Of a stretch of DNA of 64,000 bases, positions 46,726 through 59,500 are shown piece by piece (within the stretch, counting starts at the first letter, position 1; each line of letters begins with the position of its first letter). Under the pieces are notes generated by a model that was given only the letters and a program-made list of their open reading frames with translations, was not told where the DNA came from and did not search any database. This stretch comes from Polytrichum commune (Eukaryota; Streptophyta; Polytrichopsida; Polytrichales; Polytrichaceae): positions 6,762,501 through 6,826,500 of the forward strand of contig OX485808.1 of NCBI GenBank assembly GCA_950295325.1, given 5' to 3'. The translations under genes were made by a program, and so were the position numbers.

Positions 46726-47960
46726 TTAGCTTGCATGAACAAACGTTCAATGTACCATTTAACATTCAATGTACCTTGAGATACCCACAATGTACAAAAT
46801 ACTTGAGTATTTTGTTACCCACATGTACTTGAGACCTATGGCGGTAACCCAAGTTACCACTGTAACCCAGGTGTGCACGGATTACGATAGCTACCTCAAA
46901 ATTGGTCCAAATCATAAGAAAAGGGGCTCATATTGTCGGGCTCAAGCTCTATTCGCCTTCAGAATGACAACAATTTTTTAGACTTCAATTTTGAGACTCC
47001 GTTGTACTTGAAGAGGGTGAACTTTGACCACTATGACATTGCCAGCAAACGCAAGAGCAAACACACACACAAGCCTCAAAAGACGCAATGATGAACCCTA
47101 TCCCATGTCCATGTTGTTGTGACTGCACTACTCGCAAAGTGCAAACCAAATGTTGGCCCTATTTTGGGCACCCTCCAGGAAATATATTTTGGTTATTTTA
47201 ATAGCGTTGACAAAAAAATTTAATTTGGTATTCCACCCTCCATAAAATTAATTCATTAATTGCTTTTACACACTTTATAAATTCGGTAACCCAGGTGACT
47301 GCCATAGGTCTTACTTATGCATCCACCTTTATACCAATCCATCAGTGGTCATCATGTGATGGGTGAAAAAATGGGAGGGGTTGTGTGTGTGTGTGTGTGT
47401 GTGTTTTGTTCATGGAAAGAATCAACCGATGAAAATGATCCACGTTAGCTTGCATGGACAAGCGTTCAATGTACCATTTAATGTACCTTTAGATACCCAC
47501 AAAAATCAATATGTGATTAGTATTATAATTTTGTTACCCACACGTACTTATGCATCCACCTATATACCAATCCATCGGTGATCATCACGTGATAGGTTTA
47601 AAAATGGGAGGGGTTGTATGTGTGTGTGTGTGTGTGTGTGTTATATTCCAAGGGAAGAATCAACTGATGAAAATGATCCACGTTAGCTTGCATGGACAAG
47701 CATTCAATTTACCATTTACCATTCAATGTACCTTGAGAAACCCACAAAATATCAACATGTGATAAGTATTATAATTTTGTTACCCACATGTACTTATGCA
47801 TCCACCTATATACCAATCCATCGGTGGTCTTCACGTGATGGGTGACAAAATGGGTGGGGTTGTGTGTGTATGTGTGTGTGTTGTGTTCCATGTACCAATG
47901 AATATGATCCACATTAGCTTGCATGGACAAGCATTCAATGCACCATATGACAAACTTGAT
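46726..47960. repeat. Tandem array of about 235-bp units, right half
   Basis: This continues the array of 34109-35441. The first unit resumes at TTAGCTTGCATG, which completes the unit cut at 35441. Further unit starts lie at about 46813, 47535 and 47780. Units carry GT tracts of different length (for example about 47383-47404 and 47618-47640). The array decays after about 47950. Confidence 0.9.
46831..47312. mobile_element. MITE inside an array unit, copy 2
   Basis: The 482-bp counterpart of 34401-34817, with ACTT before and after (46827-46830 and 47313-47316). It is nearly identical to copy 1 through about 47175, then includes a block of about 65 bp (GGAAATATATTTTGGTTATT and following) that copy 1 has lost. 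Because both copies sit at the same site in a unit, they arose by duplication of a MITE-bearing unit rather than by two insertions. Confidence 0.8.
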
Positions 47961-49027
47961 GAAAATGTTATGTTTGAAAATACAAAAAACAACAACTAGG
48001 TGTGACATTTTGCATCAAATCATATCCCCATAAAATATATTGCCCTAATACCATTAGGTGGTCCTCTTTCCAAGCTTTGGGGAAAAAAATTCAAAAAATA
48101 GAGTCCTAGGGCTCTCAAAGTTCCCAATGCAGTTAACTAATGAGGGAAGGGAGGTGTCATAATTGGGTGGGGACGTTAAAGTACCCCCAACGAACTTATA
48201 GGGGAGGCAGATTCGGGCAGGGGCAGCCGCCCGCCCAAAATTTTAAATTTTTTTGGATCCGACCGAAAACTGTTGCTCGCCCGCCATACTTCAAAAAAAC
48301 CATTGCCCTTGCATTCTTGAAGACCACTTATCCACAAATCCCATATTGAGTGCATTTCACCTTCAAGGTCCAAAATCCAATATATATGTTCACTTCCATT
48401 GAGTAATTAAGCGATTGACTGGGATTTCATTTTCAAATTGAAATCGCCAATAAAGCATGTAAATAACTAGGAAGTCAAAAATATTGTAAAATCCTCATTA
48501 GCACCGAGGCTATGATTTTTGTGACTTGCCATTGCAAGGGTCTTTGTCATTCTAAAATGGAAATAAAATTAGTGGTTTAAATTTAGTGGATCCAAAAGTC
48601 TCCCGTTACCCAAAGGGAAGTCGTCGTGCTAAAACATAGGGTGCTCTTAAAACATGACATGAGCTAAAAATTAAAGAGATGTTATTTCTCTCATAGGTTG
48701 CTTGTAATGTGAAATGTGTTATATTGTAGAACACAATGTTCTTCAATGAAGAATGTATTACGTAGTCAAGTTTAACATAAGAATCCCAAATCATTTAAAA
48801 GAAAAACACGCCTAATATCTTTAATTGTTTGGTTTTGTTCAATTCATACATGTTACCCATGTTAGCTAACCTTACGGATGTCCATCCTAACATGCACAAA
48901 TGGGCTAAGCTAGAACTAAGTTGCCACATTGGGTTGTTGGCCACAACATCTTGTCGTTTAACAACAATCATACGTCGGGCTATGATAAGACCTACCACCC
49001 CAACAAGTCCCATTTTATCCCTCATTT
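47960..49027. other. Intergenic, nothing supported
   Basis: No gene recognised. A GC-rich patch at about 48207-48240 (GGGCAGGGGCAGCCGCCCGC followed by a T/A-rich run) resembles termini of plant repeats, but I could not delimit an element. ORFs at 48795-49061 minus and 48829-49047 plus overlap and carry no motif. Confidence 0.35.
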
Positions 49028-49256
49028 CACTACAAGAGTTTATATGACAAAAATGTGACAAAATTCTGTTAATTTGGGTGTCATATAGGGCACCTTGATT
49101 CGGTCATACAATTAACAGAGTTCTGTCAATTTCTTTGTCATCTGGGACAATTATACACGTAGGATTCCATTTACTCCGGCCCCCTTGCCATGTTGGATTC
49201 TCTTTACCTCGTCATTTACCCATGGTGATGTGGTTTAATGTCCAAGTTATACTAGT

Positions 49257-49461
49257 AAAAAAATCCTAAATTAGTAATCCACCCTCACATTCGGGGCCTA
49301 TTCACATAGGTCTAAGGGCAACGGCCACCTCACCTAACCTAGGCTAATGGACAAAGCCCACCTACCTACCCTAGGCGAAGCCAAGGGTGAGGGGTCAAGG
49401 GGATCGAACCTTGAACCTCTTGGCTATAGTGTGAAGGCCTTAGCCACTAAGCCACCGCTCA
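49257..49461 (-). mobile_element. tRNA-derived SINE
   Basis: On the minus strand, an RNA polymerase III A box (TGGCTTAGTGG, 49454-49444) and a B box (GGTTCGATCC, 49410-49401) lie about 33 nt apart, as in tRNA genes. The surrounding text (GAGCGGTGGCTTAGTGGCTA at the 5' end) does not fold into a full tRNA. A non-tRNA body follows to a T-run at 49263-49257. I could not identify flanking duplications with confidence. It lies inside the CACTA element, so it inserted later. Confidence 0.75.
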
Positions 49462-49689
49462 TTACATGATATAGACCAAGTATGTAAGAGTTTTGTATGA
49501 AGAAGCCATAAGACTTATAAACTTATGTATATATATTTTTTAATTAGTGAAAGTAAAAACAAGCATAGAATTAATGTATTTACTGTTTTTAATTAGTACG
49601 TATTGTATTTGTATTAAAAACAATTTACAAAATACTCCTAAACATTATTACAGTAATTATTGTAATTATTTTAACTACATTAATTACAA

Positions 49690-50020
49690 TAATTTCAGTA
49701 TTTTACTGAAAATAGAAAATTTCAGTATTTACTTAAATTAGCAAATTCCAGTATTTACCTAAATTAGCAAATTTCAATATTTACCTAAATTAGCAAATTC
49801 CAGTATTTACCTAAATTAGCAAATTCCAGTATTTACCTAAATTAGCAAATTTCAATATTTACTTAAATTAGCAAATTTCAGTATTTACTTAAATTGGTAA
49901 TTTCAGTATTTACTCAAAAGGGTAATTTCAGTATTTACTCAAAAGGGTAATTTCAGTATTTACTCAAAAGGGTAATTTCAGTATTTACTTAAATTGGTAA
50001 TTTCAGTATTTACATTAATT
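49690..50020. repeat. 25-bp minisatellite inside the CACTA element
   Basis: About thirteen units of TTTCAGTATTTACTTAAATT with AGCAAA. Variant sub-blocks occur: a run with ACCTAAATTAGCAAATTCC and a run with ACTCAAAAGGGTAA. The grouped variants show the array grew by local duplication. Confidence 0.93.
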
Positions 50021-50334
50021 AATTAAATTAGTTATTACATTAATTATAGTTAATACATTACTTATATTAATTACTTATACTAGTAATTACAATAATTAAA
50101 AACCTTTTGTAACACCTTTTGTAACACCTTTTGTTGTTAATAAATATGAGACACATGCTCAGGTGAAGGGAATAAGTTAAACGTGAAATATATAAATCTG
50201 ATGACAGAAAATTGACACAAATTTTGAATAATGTCCGAATTGACAAAAACTCATAGCTTTGAGCTGATTTTGTCACTTCGGACATTTTAGTGTCACATTT
50301 TTGTCAATTATACACCCATTTCCTTGTAGTGTTT

Positions 50335-50927
50335 TTGTGGTCACCACCAAGTTTTGAGGGGTCAACGCCCATTAAAGAAATTGCAATTAACCCTCAATAA
50401 AGGGGTGAAAATGGAGACGTGGGGCCCATACTCAACACCAAATTGATTAGTAATGAACATATAACTTTATTGTCATGAGCCTAAGTTCCATATGGTTGGT
50501 TGAAGGAGCTAAGGGTAGACCTTTCATGTGCCACATGTTCCATCAAAAGAAACTACTAAAAAAAGCTCCCTACAATGACAAAGAATACTTGTTGTTTTCA
50601 TAATACTTGCTAGTGTCATCCCTACACTGGTTGGAACCAATGTGAATCCTTTGTGGAAATTCACATTCAAGCACAAAGGAAATGACAAAATGGAGAACCT
50701 TTTAGCTATAATTGGAAGTCTATTACAATATTCTATCCGAAAATACATGTCATGATGAGATTAGACTGTGTGCTTGGATATAAACACCATTCGAAGTTCA
50801 AAACGTGTTTTAAAGAGTCTGTGTGAACTTGTATAGAGAGAAAGACTCTTCATTCACCTCTTATAAGTTTTGTATCTCACCAATTTGGATAATTCAAATC
50901 ACAATCTTTGTGATTCATGACTGCTAA
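50335..50927. other. Intergenic, nothing supported
   Basis: AT-rich. The 74-codon minus ORF at 50524-50748 has no domain. A fragment at about 50755-50880 resembles the old dispersed repeat also seen near 9540 and 23900. Confidence 0.35.
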
Positions 50928-51500
50928 GGGGATATTTACATCATGGACCATGAAGTCGTCCCAAGGCTTTGTAAAATCTAAGATTGGTTGTTGAACTTCA
51001 CCTGGGACCACTTCGGTCTACACCAAAGAAAAAATGTCAGAGTGACCATGAAGTTTGAGGTCCCCAAAAAACATATTGTGAGGCCTACATTATCCACTGA
51101 TACGATCCAATGGGTTTTCTGCTAGGAGAGGCAAAAGAGATGCTCTAGCCAAAAAAAAAACAGTAGCCCATGACCAAAAAAATGTTGTTATAATATTTTT
51201 TAAATGAAAGTTTTTTGGGGAAAGAAAAGACGAAGACAAGAGAATGGTCAAACTTGATTTTTGTTTTTTTTTCAAAACTGCCCTTTTTGGGCACAAGTTA
51301 AAAACAAAATCAACACATTCATTTCTTGCTGCATGGTCATTCCTCTTGGTCCACATTCAATTTACATCCAGTGAGGGGCCCAAAGACTTTGTAAATTGAT
51401 TTTTAAGAAATTGGACCATGAAAGTTGGACCATGAAGTCAGACCATGGAAAAGACCATCTTCCATGGTTTGACTTCATGGTCCATGGTGTAAACTGGCCC
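50928..51500. mobile_element. PIF/Harbinger-like MITE, second family
   Basis: A 573-bp element with imperfect terminal inverted repeats. The left end is GGGGATATTTACATCATGGA, and the right end reads GGGCCAGTTTACACCATGGA on the complement. It is flanked by TAA on both sides (50925-50927 and 51501-51503). The motif ACCATGAAGTC is repeated near both ends as a subterminal repeat. It is unrelated in sequence to the MITEs at 11470 and 25953. Confidence 0.82.
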
Positions 51501-51503
51501 TAA

Positions 51504-53570
51504 CCAGATGAAACAAACCCCGATCTCCCCAATCCAATTAAACAGCCAAAAATTGTCTTTGGAGTTGGAAGTGTCCACTTATGATAGGGCCACACATCAC
51601 ATTTCTTATGTTACGTTCCGATTTGCAAACGGTGAGCCATTTCAACACAAACTCAAATCCTTTTGACAACGTCATCAGTTTAGAGTCACACACGCAATCA
51701 AATGGATACACATCCATTTGTATGCTCAAGTTTTGTGCCTTCGATGCTTGTTGGCGTCTTGCTCGAAAAGTTCCTCCATATTGTACTCACTTACATGCGT
51801 TGATAGCTTTTTGAGTAATCAAGGGATTTGTGGTGTCTATGGAAAATCGTTCATTAGGAAGGTGAAATTGTAGCAAACTACACCGTTTACGGTGTTTAGT
51901 GCCGTGGGCACTATTTTTGAAGGGCCCTAATCTGGATGCCTAGAGGTCTTAACATATCACGCCCGCTGATTGCAAATATGATACCATTTGGTAACGTAAG
52001 TAACTTATGTAAATGGAAATGAACAATATTCAGCGTAGCACGTTGGGATACTTGGGATGATAGTTTTGCATTTTAGGATGCAAGGGGGAGATGTTTTTGA
52101 GTATACTACTGTCAATTGTCATTGGTGTACACTTTAGACGAGTTTGTAACATGGGTATACACCACAAAACATTGTTGAACATAGTCATGCCAATATATTA
52201 GTAAGCATGCTTGAATGTTGAGTGTCTTGAGGCGACACTTATGGTGAAGTTGTTGATAGTTAGTGCAAGCTAGCATATGGCTCAAAAATAGAGTAAGTGA
52301 GATTATTATGCGTGTGACACTAAACATGATAAACGGTGTATTATTCTATAGCCTGAAAATGGTTTATTTAGACTAGTCAACTTTGGAAGTAACATCAAAG
52401 ACGCCGATTTACTCTCGTGGGGTCGAGTTGGAAATATTTGGCCTTCAACTTTACATGCACTTTGTTTATACTGTAACCCCTTTGTCCATGATGATTGACT
52501 TTACATGTACACCACGAAGTCCAACACCAACATTGTGTACCATCGTCATAAATCCGTGACCTCAAATGTAAGGTTGTGGCACATGAGTTTACTAGCTTTT
52601 AGGCTCAATGTTATATTTAAGTACACGTACCTTCAAAGCATTCTTGATAATTTATTTGAGACATGTTGCACATTATTCAAGTTGCAAAGGATAAGCATGC
52701 ACACATTAGAGTTATCCATTAATTACCCCACGACCAACACCGAAGGCATTATGTAGGTTGGTGAAGCCCTTTGATCTTGTGAAGCTTGCGCGGTGGCCTT
52801 AGCTCTAATCTTGTAGCTTGTATGTATATATCAAAGATTGCTAAACCATTAGAAGTCCTCATCCCATCCCATGACTTCTCCATAATTTTCATCCCCATAG
52901 GTTGTATTGTGTAGTCCATTCGTTGTTGATGTAAGAAATTAATCAACAAACAACTGGCACAAAAGAATTGGCAATATTTGGGACGTGTGGAGTCAAAAAA
53001 ACATTTCATCAAATGCTTAACTTACACTTCAAGCCGCCAATACCCCACTCCACCCTAACTTGGTAACCGGGGAGTGCTATCATGTGAGCAGTGAGTGGTG
53101 AGGACGGCAAGGATGTTGGTTTCATACACACTTGTATCCTATAACCGTGGATTTTTGACATGAAATATATGAATACTATCCATGAAAATATGAAGGGGGA
53201 TTGAATTTTTTTGTCTTTATTTTATTAATTTACATTAGTTTGATTATGTGCAAATACTTAGGTTGTTTCTTAAATTCAAAAGTCAATAGAAGTGGCCAAC
53301 ACGTTGTTAAAGAAATGCTATGCCTATAGAGATACCTTAAAGGATAAATGATCTCAATGACAAAAGACTTGAAATCCATGGAGACCAAGTTAGTTTAGAA
53401 CTTTGAAAACAAAACCCAACACATTGCATTCATCGAGCAATCTCCACATTGTGTCCAACAAAACTGGCATTTTTTTACAAAATTTTCAAAATCAAACCAA
53501 TTGTCAAATCAAATAAAAAACAAACCCAAAACAAGTGTGTTCATATACTATTGTCCCTCTTGCCTCTAAG
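51504..53570. other. Intergenic, no supported gene
   Basis: Several ORFs of 60-99 codons overlap on both strands (for example 52505-52756 plus and 52749-53012 minus) without recognisable motifs. Parts could be further decayed exons of the gene to the right, but I cannot support that. Confidence 0.35.
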
Positions 53571-54223
53571 AGGAAAAAAATTCTCCACTTGTGATGATAA
53601 CCTCCTTGATCTCATACGAGGTACGGGTGTGGACGTGGTTGCCTATGCAATAGCAATAGTCTCTGCATATACAGGAAGCACCGTTGCTTTTAGAGGGGAG
53701 CCCAATGACTCCATCAACTTTGCATTGCAAACACAAATTATCATATAAATGAGAAACAACAAAAAAATGCCAATGAAAAAACACAAACATTAAAAGAAAA
53801 TCCAAGGAGAAACTCACGTACTCAAACGAATTTTCCTAGCCACCTTTCTAATTGGTTCTTCATCATCCTCCATGACCATGGATTGTGTTGGTGTTTGCAT
53901 TCTAGGACGCTCAGTGGACAATGCATGACGTGGAGCAAAAATGACATTAAAGATACAGGAGTTTGCCTCATATACAACAAGGTGACGACCATTATTCAAA
54001 CACGCATGAATGAAAACACCTGAAAACACCATTGATATACATTTCAATATAATAGACTAAAAAATCAATTTGAACAAATGCACCTAGTTTTGTTACAGTT
54101 AAGATAATGAACTTGTTGATGCAGAGACATCTACAACTACTCCGCTAGACTTAGTTAATGATTCGATAAACATTTGGTGTACAACTCTATGTTTTTTTCG
54201 AGCACCCCGCCACGGCACCGAAC

Positions 54224-54619
54224 CCGGGGAGGTCACTCCATTGTCAAGTTGAAAACCATGTGCGAAAGAAGTTTTCTACCCCTTTTTAATATGCCATAAA
54301 TCATTTTAAAAATTATGATATTTTCTATATTTACATATCCATTAATAATATATTTAATATATTTTTAGTCATCTCCATTTTTTCTAGTAATTTTTTTAGT
54401 TCAATTCTGCGTCATTCTAGTTAGAAACGGTATGTTTTATAGAAAAAAACAAATTATCAATTTTGATTATCAATTTTTACTATGTAATAGATACCATGCA
54501 TATGTAATAATAATTTTTTTTTATAAAACTTTGATCCATTTTGTTGATGCAATTTGGAAAAAATAGATTTTTTTCTTTCGCACATGGTTTTCAACTTGAC
54601 AATGGAGTGACCTCCCCGG
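54224..54619. mobile_element. Mutator-like MITE inserted in an exon
   Basis: A 396-bp element with near-perfect terminal inverted repeats of about 48 bp (CCGGGGAGGTCACTCCATTG, then TCAAGTTGAAAACCATGTGC). The 10-bp duplication GGCACCGAAC / GGCACTGAAC flanks it (54214-54223 and 54620-54629, one mismatch). The interior is AT-rich and non-coding. It splits a reading frame that is continuous across the site when the element and one duplication are discounted. TIR length and target size fit Mutator-like elements. Confidence 0.9.
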
Positions 54620-55853
54620 GGCACTGAACCATCCATCAATTGGTTCTTCTCTGAAGTGTTGTTGAAGATAATATCATCATCCTTGACAAAGACACCTTCT
54701 TTAACAAGGATTTCATTCTTGTTAAATGAAATGACCATGTTATTTTTTTGGCTCAGCGGTACAAAATGATGCAAACTCTCATCGACTACAAAATGAAGAA
54801 TATTGTGGACATTAGTTTATGAGTGTTTGTCATGTCAACATTGATGTTTTCATATAAGAAATTTGAAAAAAATTATCAGCTACACATACCTCTGCAGATG
54901 CATCCACATCCGAGTACAGATGCATGAAATTAATACCCCATGAATTTCTAACAAGAACAAATGTGTAAGTTGTTGCAAATGTTCGAACGTCAAATCAAAC
55001 ATTTTTGGATTTTGGCAAAAATAAAAGAATATGTGCATCATCATAAAGAAAATGGAATAAAAATTCAAAAATTACTTTTATCTTACCACTATTGTATTTA
55101 TTTTATTCTGGAAGAGCAGATGGCAAGATAAGAAGCACGAGAAGTTCTTCAGGTAAATTTGCAATCAACAAGTCAAAGCCTTTGTGCAAGCAAATATCGT
55201 TTGAAATTTGTGTTGTACATATATTATCAAACTGCACTTACAAACAACATGAGAACATTAGAAAAAATAATAATAATTTCATGTGAGGATAATAAACTAA
55301 CAACTAGATATAATTATTGAATCATCAAAAGAAATGATGTAGATATTTACTTGCTTTACAAAGTTATGATTTTTCAAGAATAAAGGATATGGGGCAGCTG
55401 ATATCAATCCCATGATACAGGTATTTTCCAACAATATTTGAACAACGATAAGGAAGTCCCTGCGCGTTATTGAACCACAGTTGGGATATGTTACGAGAAG
55501 GAGAGATATTTGTCTACGTTTATAAGAGTGTGAATCCCTAAAGTGGTCCACCGCTCCGCATGATCACTTTTAGTTAGGATGCTAGCATTAAAATTTAGAA
55601 TTGATAGGGAATTCAAGGAACATTAGTTCATTTAGCATTTAGCCTAGAAGAAAAAAGGTGAATTACCGAGGACTTTGGGTCTTCAACCGCAATAAACATA
55701 AATCTAATGAAGGGTAAGGTTGGTGTGAGGCCAAACCCACCACCCTTAAGCGTCCTAGTCCGGGTGATGGCTTTGAGAATCACATGTATCTTCTACAACT
55801 TTGAACCATGTGCAAGGTAGTTTTCATGTCCAAAGGAACACATATTGGTTCAC

Positions 55854-56018
55854 TCATTGTACTTTATTAATGTTAGCCTCTTGGCTTGTGGTAGAATTGG
55901 TTTTCTCAAGAGTCCAACCTGCGGCTTTAGCCACACATGCCCTTAAGGACATTCCCCTCACTCTTTTAATCTCCACTTCCTTTTTCTTGCCATTGCAAGA
56001 ATCCTCCACATTCTCCAT
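55854..56018 (-). CDS. Short conserved ORF inside LTR (54 codons), ACVAK motif
   Basis: The peptide starts MENVEDSCNGKKKEVEIKR, continues GMSLRACVAKAAGWTLEK and ends TTSQEANINKVQ. It has the same length and start as the copy at 14423-14587, and is aligned along its whole length to the copy at 2211-2381. It is basic, soluble-looking and without a recognised domain. It lies in the LTR's 3' part on the retroelement sense strand. Confidence 0.6.
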   Translation of the reverse strand: MENVEDSCNGKKKEVEIKRVRGMSLRACVAKAAGWTLEKTNSTTSQEANINKVQ

Positions 56019-56244
56019 TAATAATGCCAGTGAGTTATTTTGACCAAGAGGTGCAAGTGTTGAAAAACACTTTTCTCAATGGTTCAACACACTCATACAA
56101 CCCACACGTAGCACCCACTAGCCTAATGAATCTAACTACTTGGCCACCACTAAAATGGCCTAAGGTGATTTATTTTCTTAAGTGCTAACACCCACTAATT
56201 GGGCTTAGCCTTGCTAACACTTAGATGGCCTAATTATGGTTTGT

Positions 56245-56525
56245 TACTAATTAGCTCAGCTGCAGTCTCATCCCGCAATCTCATCCCAGTCTCGGTGCTG
56301 TTGGCCAGGAGCTCAGCTGCAGTCTCACCCTACAGCCTTGGTGCTGTTAGACCAGGAGCTCAGCTGCAGTCTCACCCCAGCTTCGGTGCTGTTAGCCCAG
56401 GAGCTCAGCTGTAGTCTCACCCCAGCTTCGGTGCTGTTAGCCTAGGATCTCAGCTGCCGTCTCACCCCAACTTCGGTGCTGTTAGCCCAGGAGCTCAGCT
56501 GCAGTCTCACCCTACGGAGTTCCAA
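56245..56525. repeat. LTR-internal minisatellite, about 45-bp unit
   Basis: About six units of GGAGCTCAGCTGCAGTCTCA followed by CCCCAGCTTCGGTGCTGTTA. It is unrelated to the arrays at the same place in the sister LTRs, although the sequences on both sides of it are shared with them. Confidence 0.92.
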
Positions 56526-59500
56526 TACCCGAATAGGCAACCAGCTACTAGCATGCACTTTAATACGAACCCTCTCATCCACTAATACAATGTTTTCGAA
56601 GTTATCTTATTTTTGTCTTTTCTTTGCTCCTAAGTAATGAACTAATCTAACAAACTAATTTCACTAACTCCTACCTAATCACCACGTGCAATCTTTAAAC
56701 TCTAAGAGCTCACTCACTTGTGAGGCATTGAGAGAGAGAGAGCTTAACTCACTAACTAACTTCACTAAAAACCAATCCCCCACACACGTGGCTCAAGCTC
56801 TTAAGAGCTTGCTCCCTTTAGAGCACTTGATGGAGAGAGTCGCAAATGAGAGAAAGAACACCTTAAGTAGCAAAGAGGGAGAGAGGGAGAGAGGGAGAGG
56901 ATAGGGTGGGAGGATTAGCACCTCCAATCACAATCCCCTAACCTTCACCTTCAAAGTAGGGACTAATCCCCTTCCACCAAGCTTCCTTCTTCCTAAACTA
57001 CCAAGGTGGATCCAAAAGTGGGCATTTAACCCGCGGAGCTCACCTTGCCTCACCTTACCCTTTACTCACATAATCAAGGCATCCTCTTATTGAAATCAAA
57101 CCTTGAAATAACTACACAACACATTCTAATGCCTAAACTTAAATCTAAACCACACTTCACTCTTTTTATGTTTTGTGAATAATCATAACACATCCAAGTC
57201 AAACTAAAATTGGTTTCGAAGAGTTAATCACCACATGTGGGCCCATTTTGGGCTCACAGTTGGCCAAAATGAAAATTAAGTAATGCTAGAAAGTAACGAA
57301 GTAGATTAAACATGCTAGCTAGTAAAAACAACTAGCTAATATTTAAGTTAGTATATGCTAGCTAAGCAAATATTAGTTTATTAGTTAATATGGGTCACAC
57401 AAGACAATTGAAGGTGTTTGGCGTAAAAAAAACAAATCAGCATGAAGATTTTTTAAGATAAAGAAAAAGAAAAGAAAGACGTTACTTGTCCACTTGCCCC
57501 CTTGCCAACTCGATGATGAAAATTTAGAGATATGTTTAAGGTCTCCCGTCGGAGTAACCTCGACGAGAGGGTGAGAACCTCAATCAGAAAAACCCTCAAG
57601 CCTAAATTTTGGAGAAGGATTCCAAGAATGAAGCTAGTGGCGGAATGGTCCAACCATTTTTTGAGACGGTTTGAAAACCCCATCATTCCATTTTATACTA
57701 TCTCTCTTCTTTTAAATGCCTGGGCGAAGCCCTACTTCTATGTAGTTAGAAAAAAAACTTATATCTTGCCTTATCAATGGCTAAATAGCAAGGCTTGACA
57801 AAATCCTCTACTATCTCTCATAGTTAGAATGTGTGTTTATTAACATTTTTTTTGTAGAGGTAGATTAGATTGTATGATTGCAAATGAAGGCATTGTAAAC
57901 CTCAGACGTTGATGGCCTGAATGCTTCGTTCATGATCTAGAACAAAATAATTACCATTTTTCTTTTATAAATATTTTCTATAGATATTTGACGTCATTTT
58001 TATTTGTGATTTGGTTAAGGTAGAAATTAATTATGAATTTTGAAAAATGAAATAGAAAAAACGGAGTGTTCTTTTAGGTATCAACTACTGGATCAGACTT
58101 GCTAGCCCAATAAAATTTTTAATTTTAAAAAATTATATTTTCCCCAAATTAATATTTTTTCTAGTTTTCTAAGGTTGTTTCAAACGTTCTATTTGAATGA
58201 GATATGAATTAGATATGGATTTTTGAAGGCGGGATACATCGTTTGAGACTCCCTCGTTGATTGCTGCATTACAAGGAGTCTGCTGGATTTATTTTGGCTT
58301 AATTTGCTAATAAAATATTTATTTTTAATATTTGTCTAAAGTTATTTAAAACATTTGATTTGAATAAAAAAATAATTAGATACGAATTTCTAAGGACGAG
58401 ATACGTAATTTAAGACTTCATGGTTCACTGTTGTATTACAAAGAGTCTGCTAGATTTATCTTGGCTTAACTTTCTAATATCATATTTTTTCATGTAGACC
58501 TTCTTAAAAGCTTTCCAATGGTGTTTGAAAAGCCCAGATCTAAGTAGTAATGAATTTATTAAGTATTTTTTAAGTTGGAACTTGGATAGGTGCGTTGGAA
58601 GAATTGGTTGAATCAACCTCGCACTTCCAACCCTCATAACTTTTGCATTTCTTATCTGATTAAAATGATTTTTTGATGGTTAGAAAGATAATGACGTGCA
58701 TTAAGTAAGTTTATTATGCTTAGGCTTAAATTACAATGCAAAAGGAAAAAAATTAATGTTTTAATCGATAAGTAATGTAAGCTTTACAATCAAACTAGCT
58801 ACAAGGAGGAAGATAAGATCAACGTCCAGGAAGTGGAACAAGGGAGGAGGTAGCGGGTCGGCCTACATCGACCCCAATCAACTAAGGAGAATTGAGCTAA
58901 ACTAATTAACTCTAGTCTTCTATTTAGGGTTGGAGGGAACGCGGCCAAGATATGCATCCCTAAACCCACTTGCCTATCTCGTAAGATAAAGTGATTTGAC
59001 CACTTGACCGCCTAAGGGGTATAGAACTTACATTATACACCTATCATTTGAATTCAGCTTGGGCACCTACAAGTGCAGGCCACCTTCACCAAAGGGCTTG
59101 TGTGATTTTTTAGGCTCCCTTGGAAGAGGGTGGCCTAAAAGCGCCACAAAAAAATGTACATGTTGCATCATTGGTGGTTACGTTTGGGAGTGTACGTCGA
59201 ATGCCAACCTTCTTAACCCTATTACGTTTTTTGGTTTGTATGGTCGCACCTTCATGCATGGGTTTGAAACCAACCTTATTGGTTTCAATTGTATCTTGCG
59301 ATGCATCAAGGGGCGTAATTCCGATCACAGCCCTACGCTCAATCTCTTCCTTTGCTAGGTAGAAAGTAGCAAAGCAATTCACAAACCAAGGACACTCTTG
59401 AATAACATTACAATCATAAAATTTAAATTATATGAGAATGTAAATGAAAATTTTATGGGTTTTGTCAACCCAAGCATTTAAGAAAACAAACAAAGAGATT

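Larger units (their letters stand above)
49028..50331. mobile_element. Non-autonomous CACTA (EnSpm) element
   Basis: A 1304-bp element whose left end is CACTACAAGAGTTTATATGA and whose right end reads CACTACAAGGAAATGGGTGT on the complementary strand. CACTACAAG is the classic plant CACTA terminus. It is flanked by a 3-bp TTT (49025-49027 and 50332-50334). Subterminal repeats of GACAAAAATGTGACA type occur at both ends, as expected for this superfamily. There is no transposase, so it needs a partner in trans. It contains a SINE and a 25-bp minisatellite. Confidence 0.87.
55724..57258 (-). mobile_element. Solo LTR, LTR family 1 (copy G), nested in LTR family 2
   Basis: A 1535-bp LTR, TGTGAGGCC to GGGCTCACA on the plus strand, with the perfect 5-bp duplication GTTGG (55719-55723 and 57259-57263). 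The sense strand is minus. It is very similar to copy C (14311-15956) outside the minisatellite. It carries the conserved short ORF and a GAGGGAGA tract (about 56875-56900). Confidence 0.94.
55529..59148 (-). mobile_element. LTR family 2, second copy, with a nested LTR family 1
   Basis: In minus orientation the 5' end is TGTGGCGCTTTTAGGCCACC at 59148 and the 3' end ..AGGGATTCACA at 55529. It aligns to 35442-35566 plus 44778-46725 throughout (shared blocks include GGCGGTCAAGTGG, CTTACGAGATAGG and GTTATGAGGGTTGGAAGTG). The nested LTR at 55724-57258 accounts for the extra length. The flanks AAGAG (55524-55528) and AAAAA (59149-59153) do not match cleanly, so its target duplication is decayed or the ends were rearranged. 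It interrupts the broken gene described above. Confidence 0.82.

Noticed and set aside
55524-59153. Target duplication of the second LTR family 2 copy
   Set aside because: The flanks AAGAG and AAAAA differ at two of five positions, so I did not claim a TSD there.
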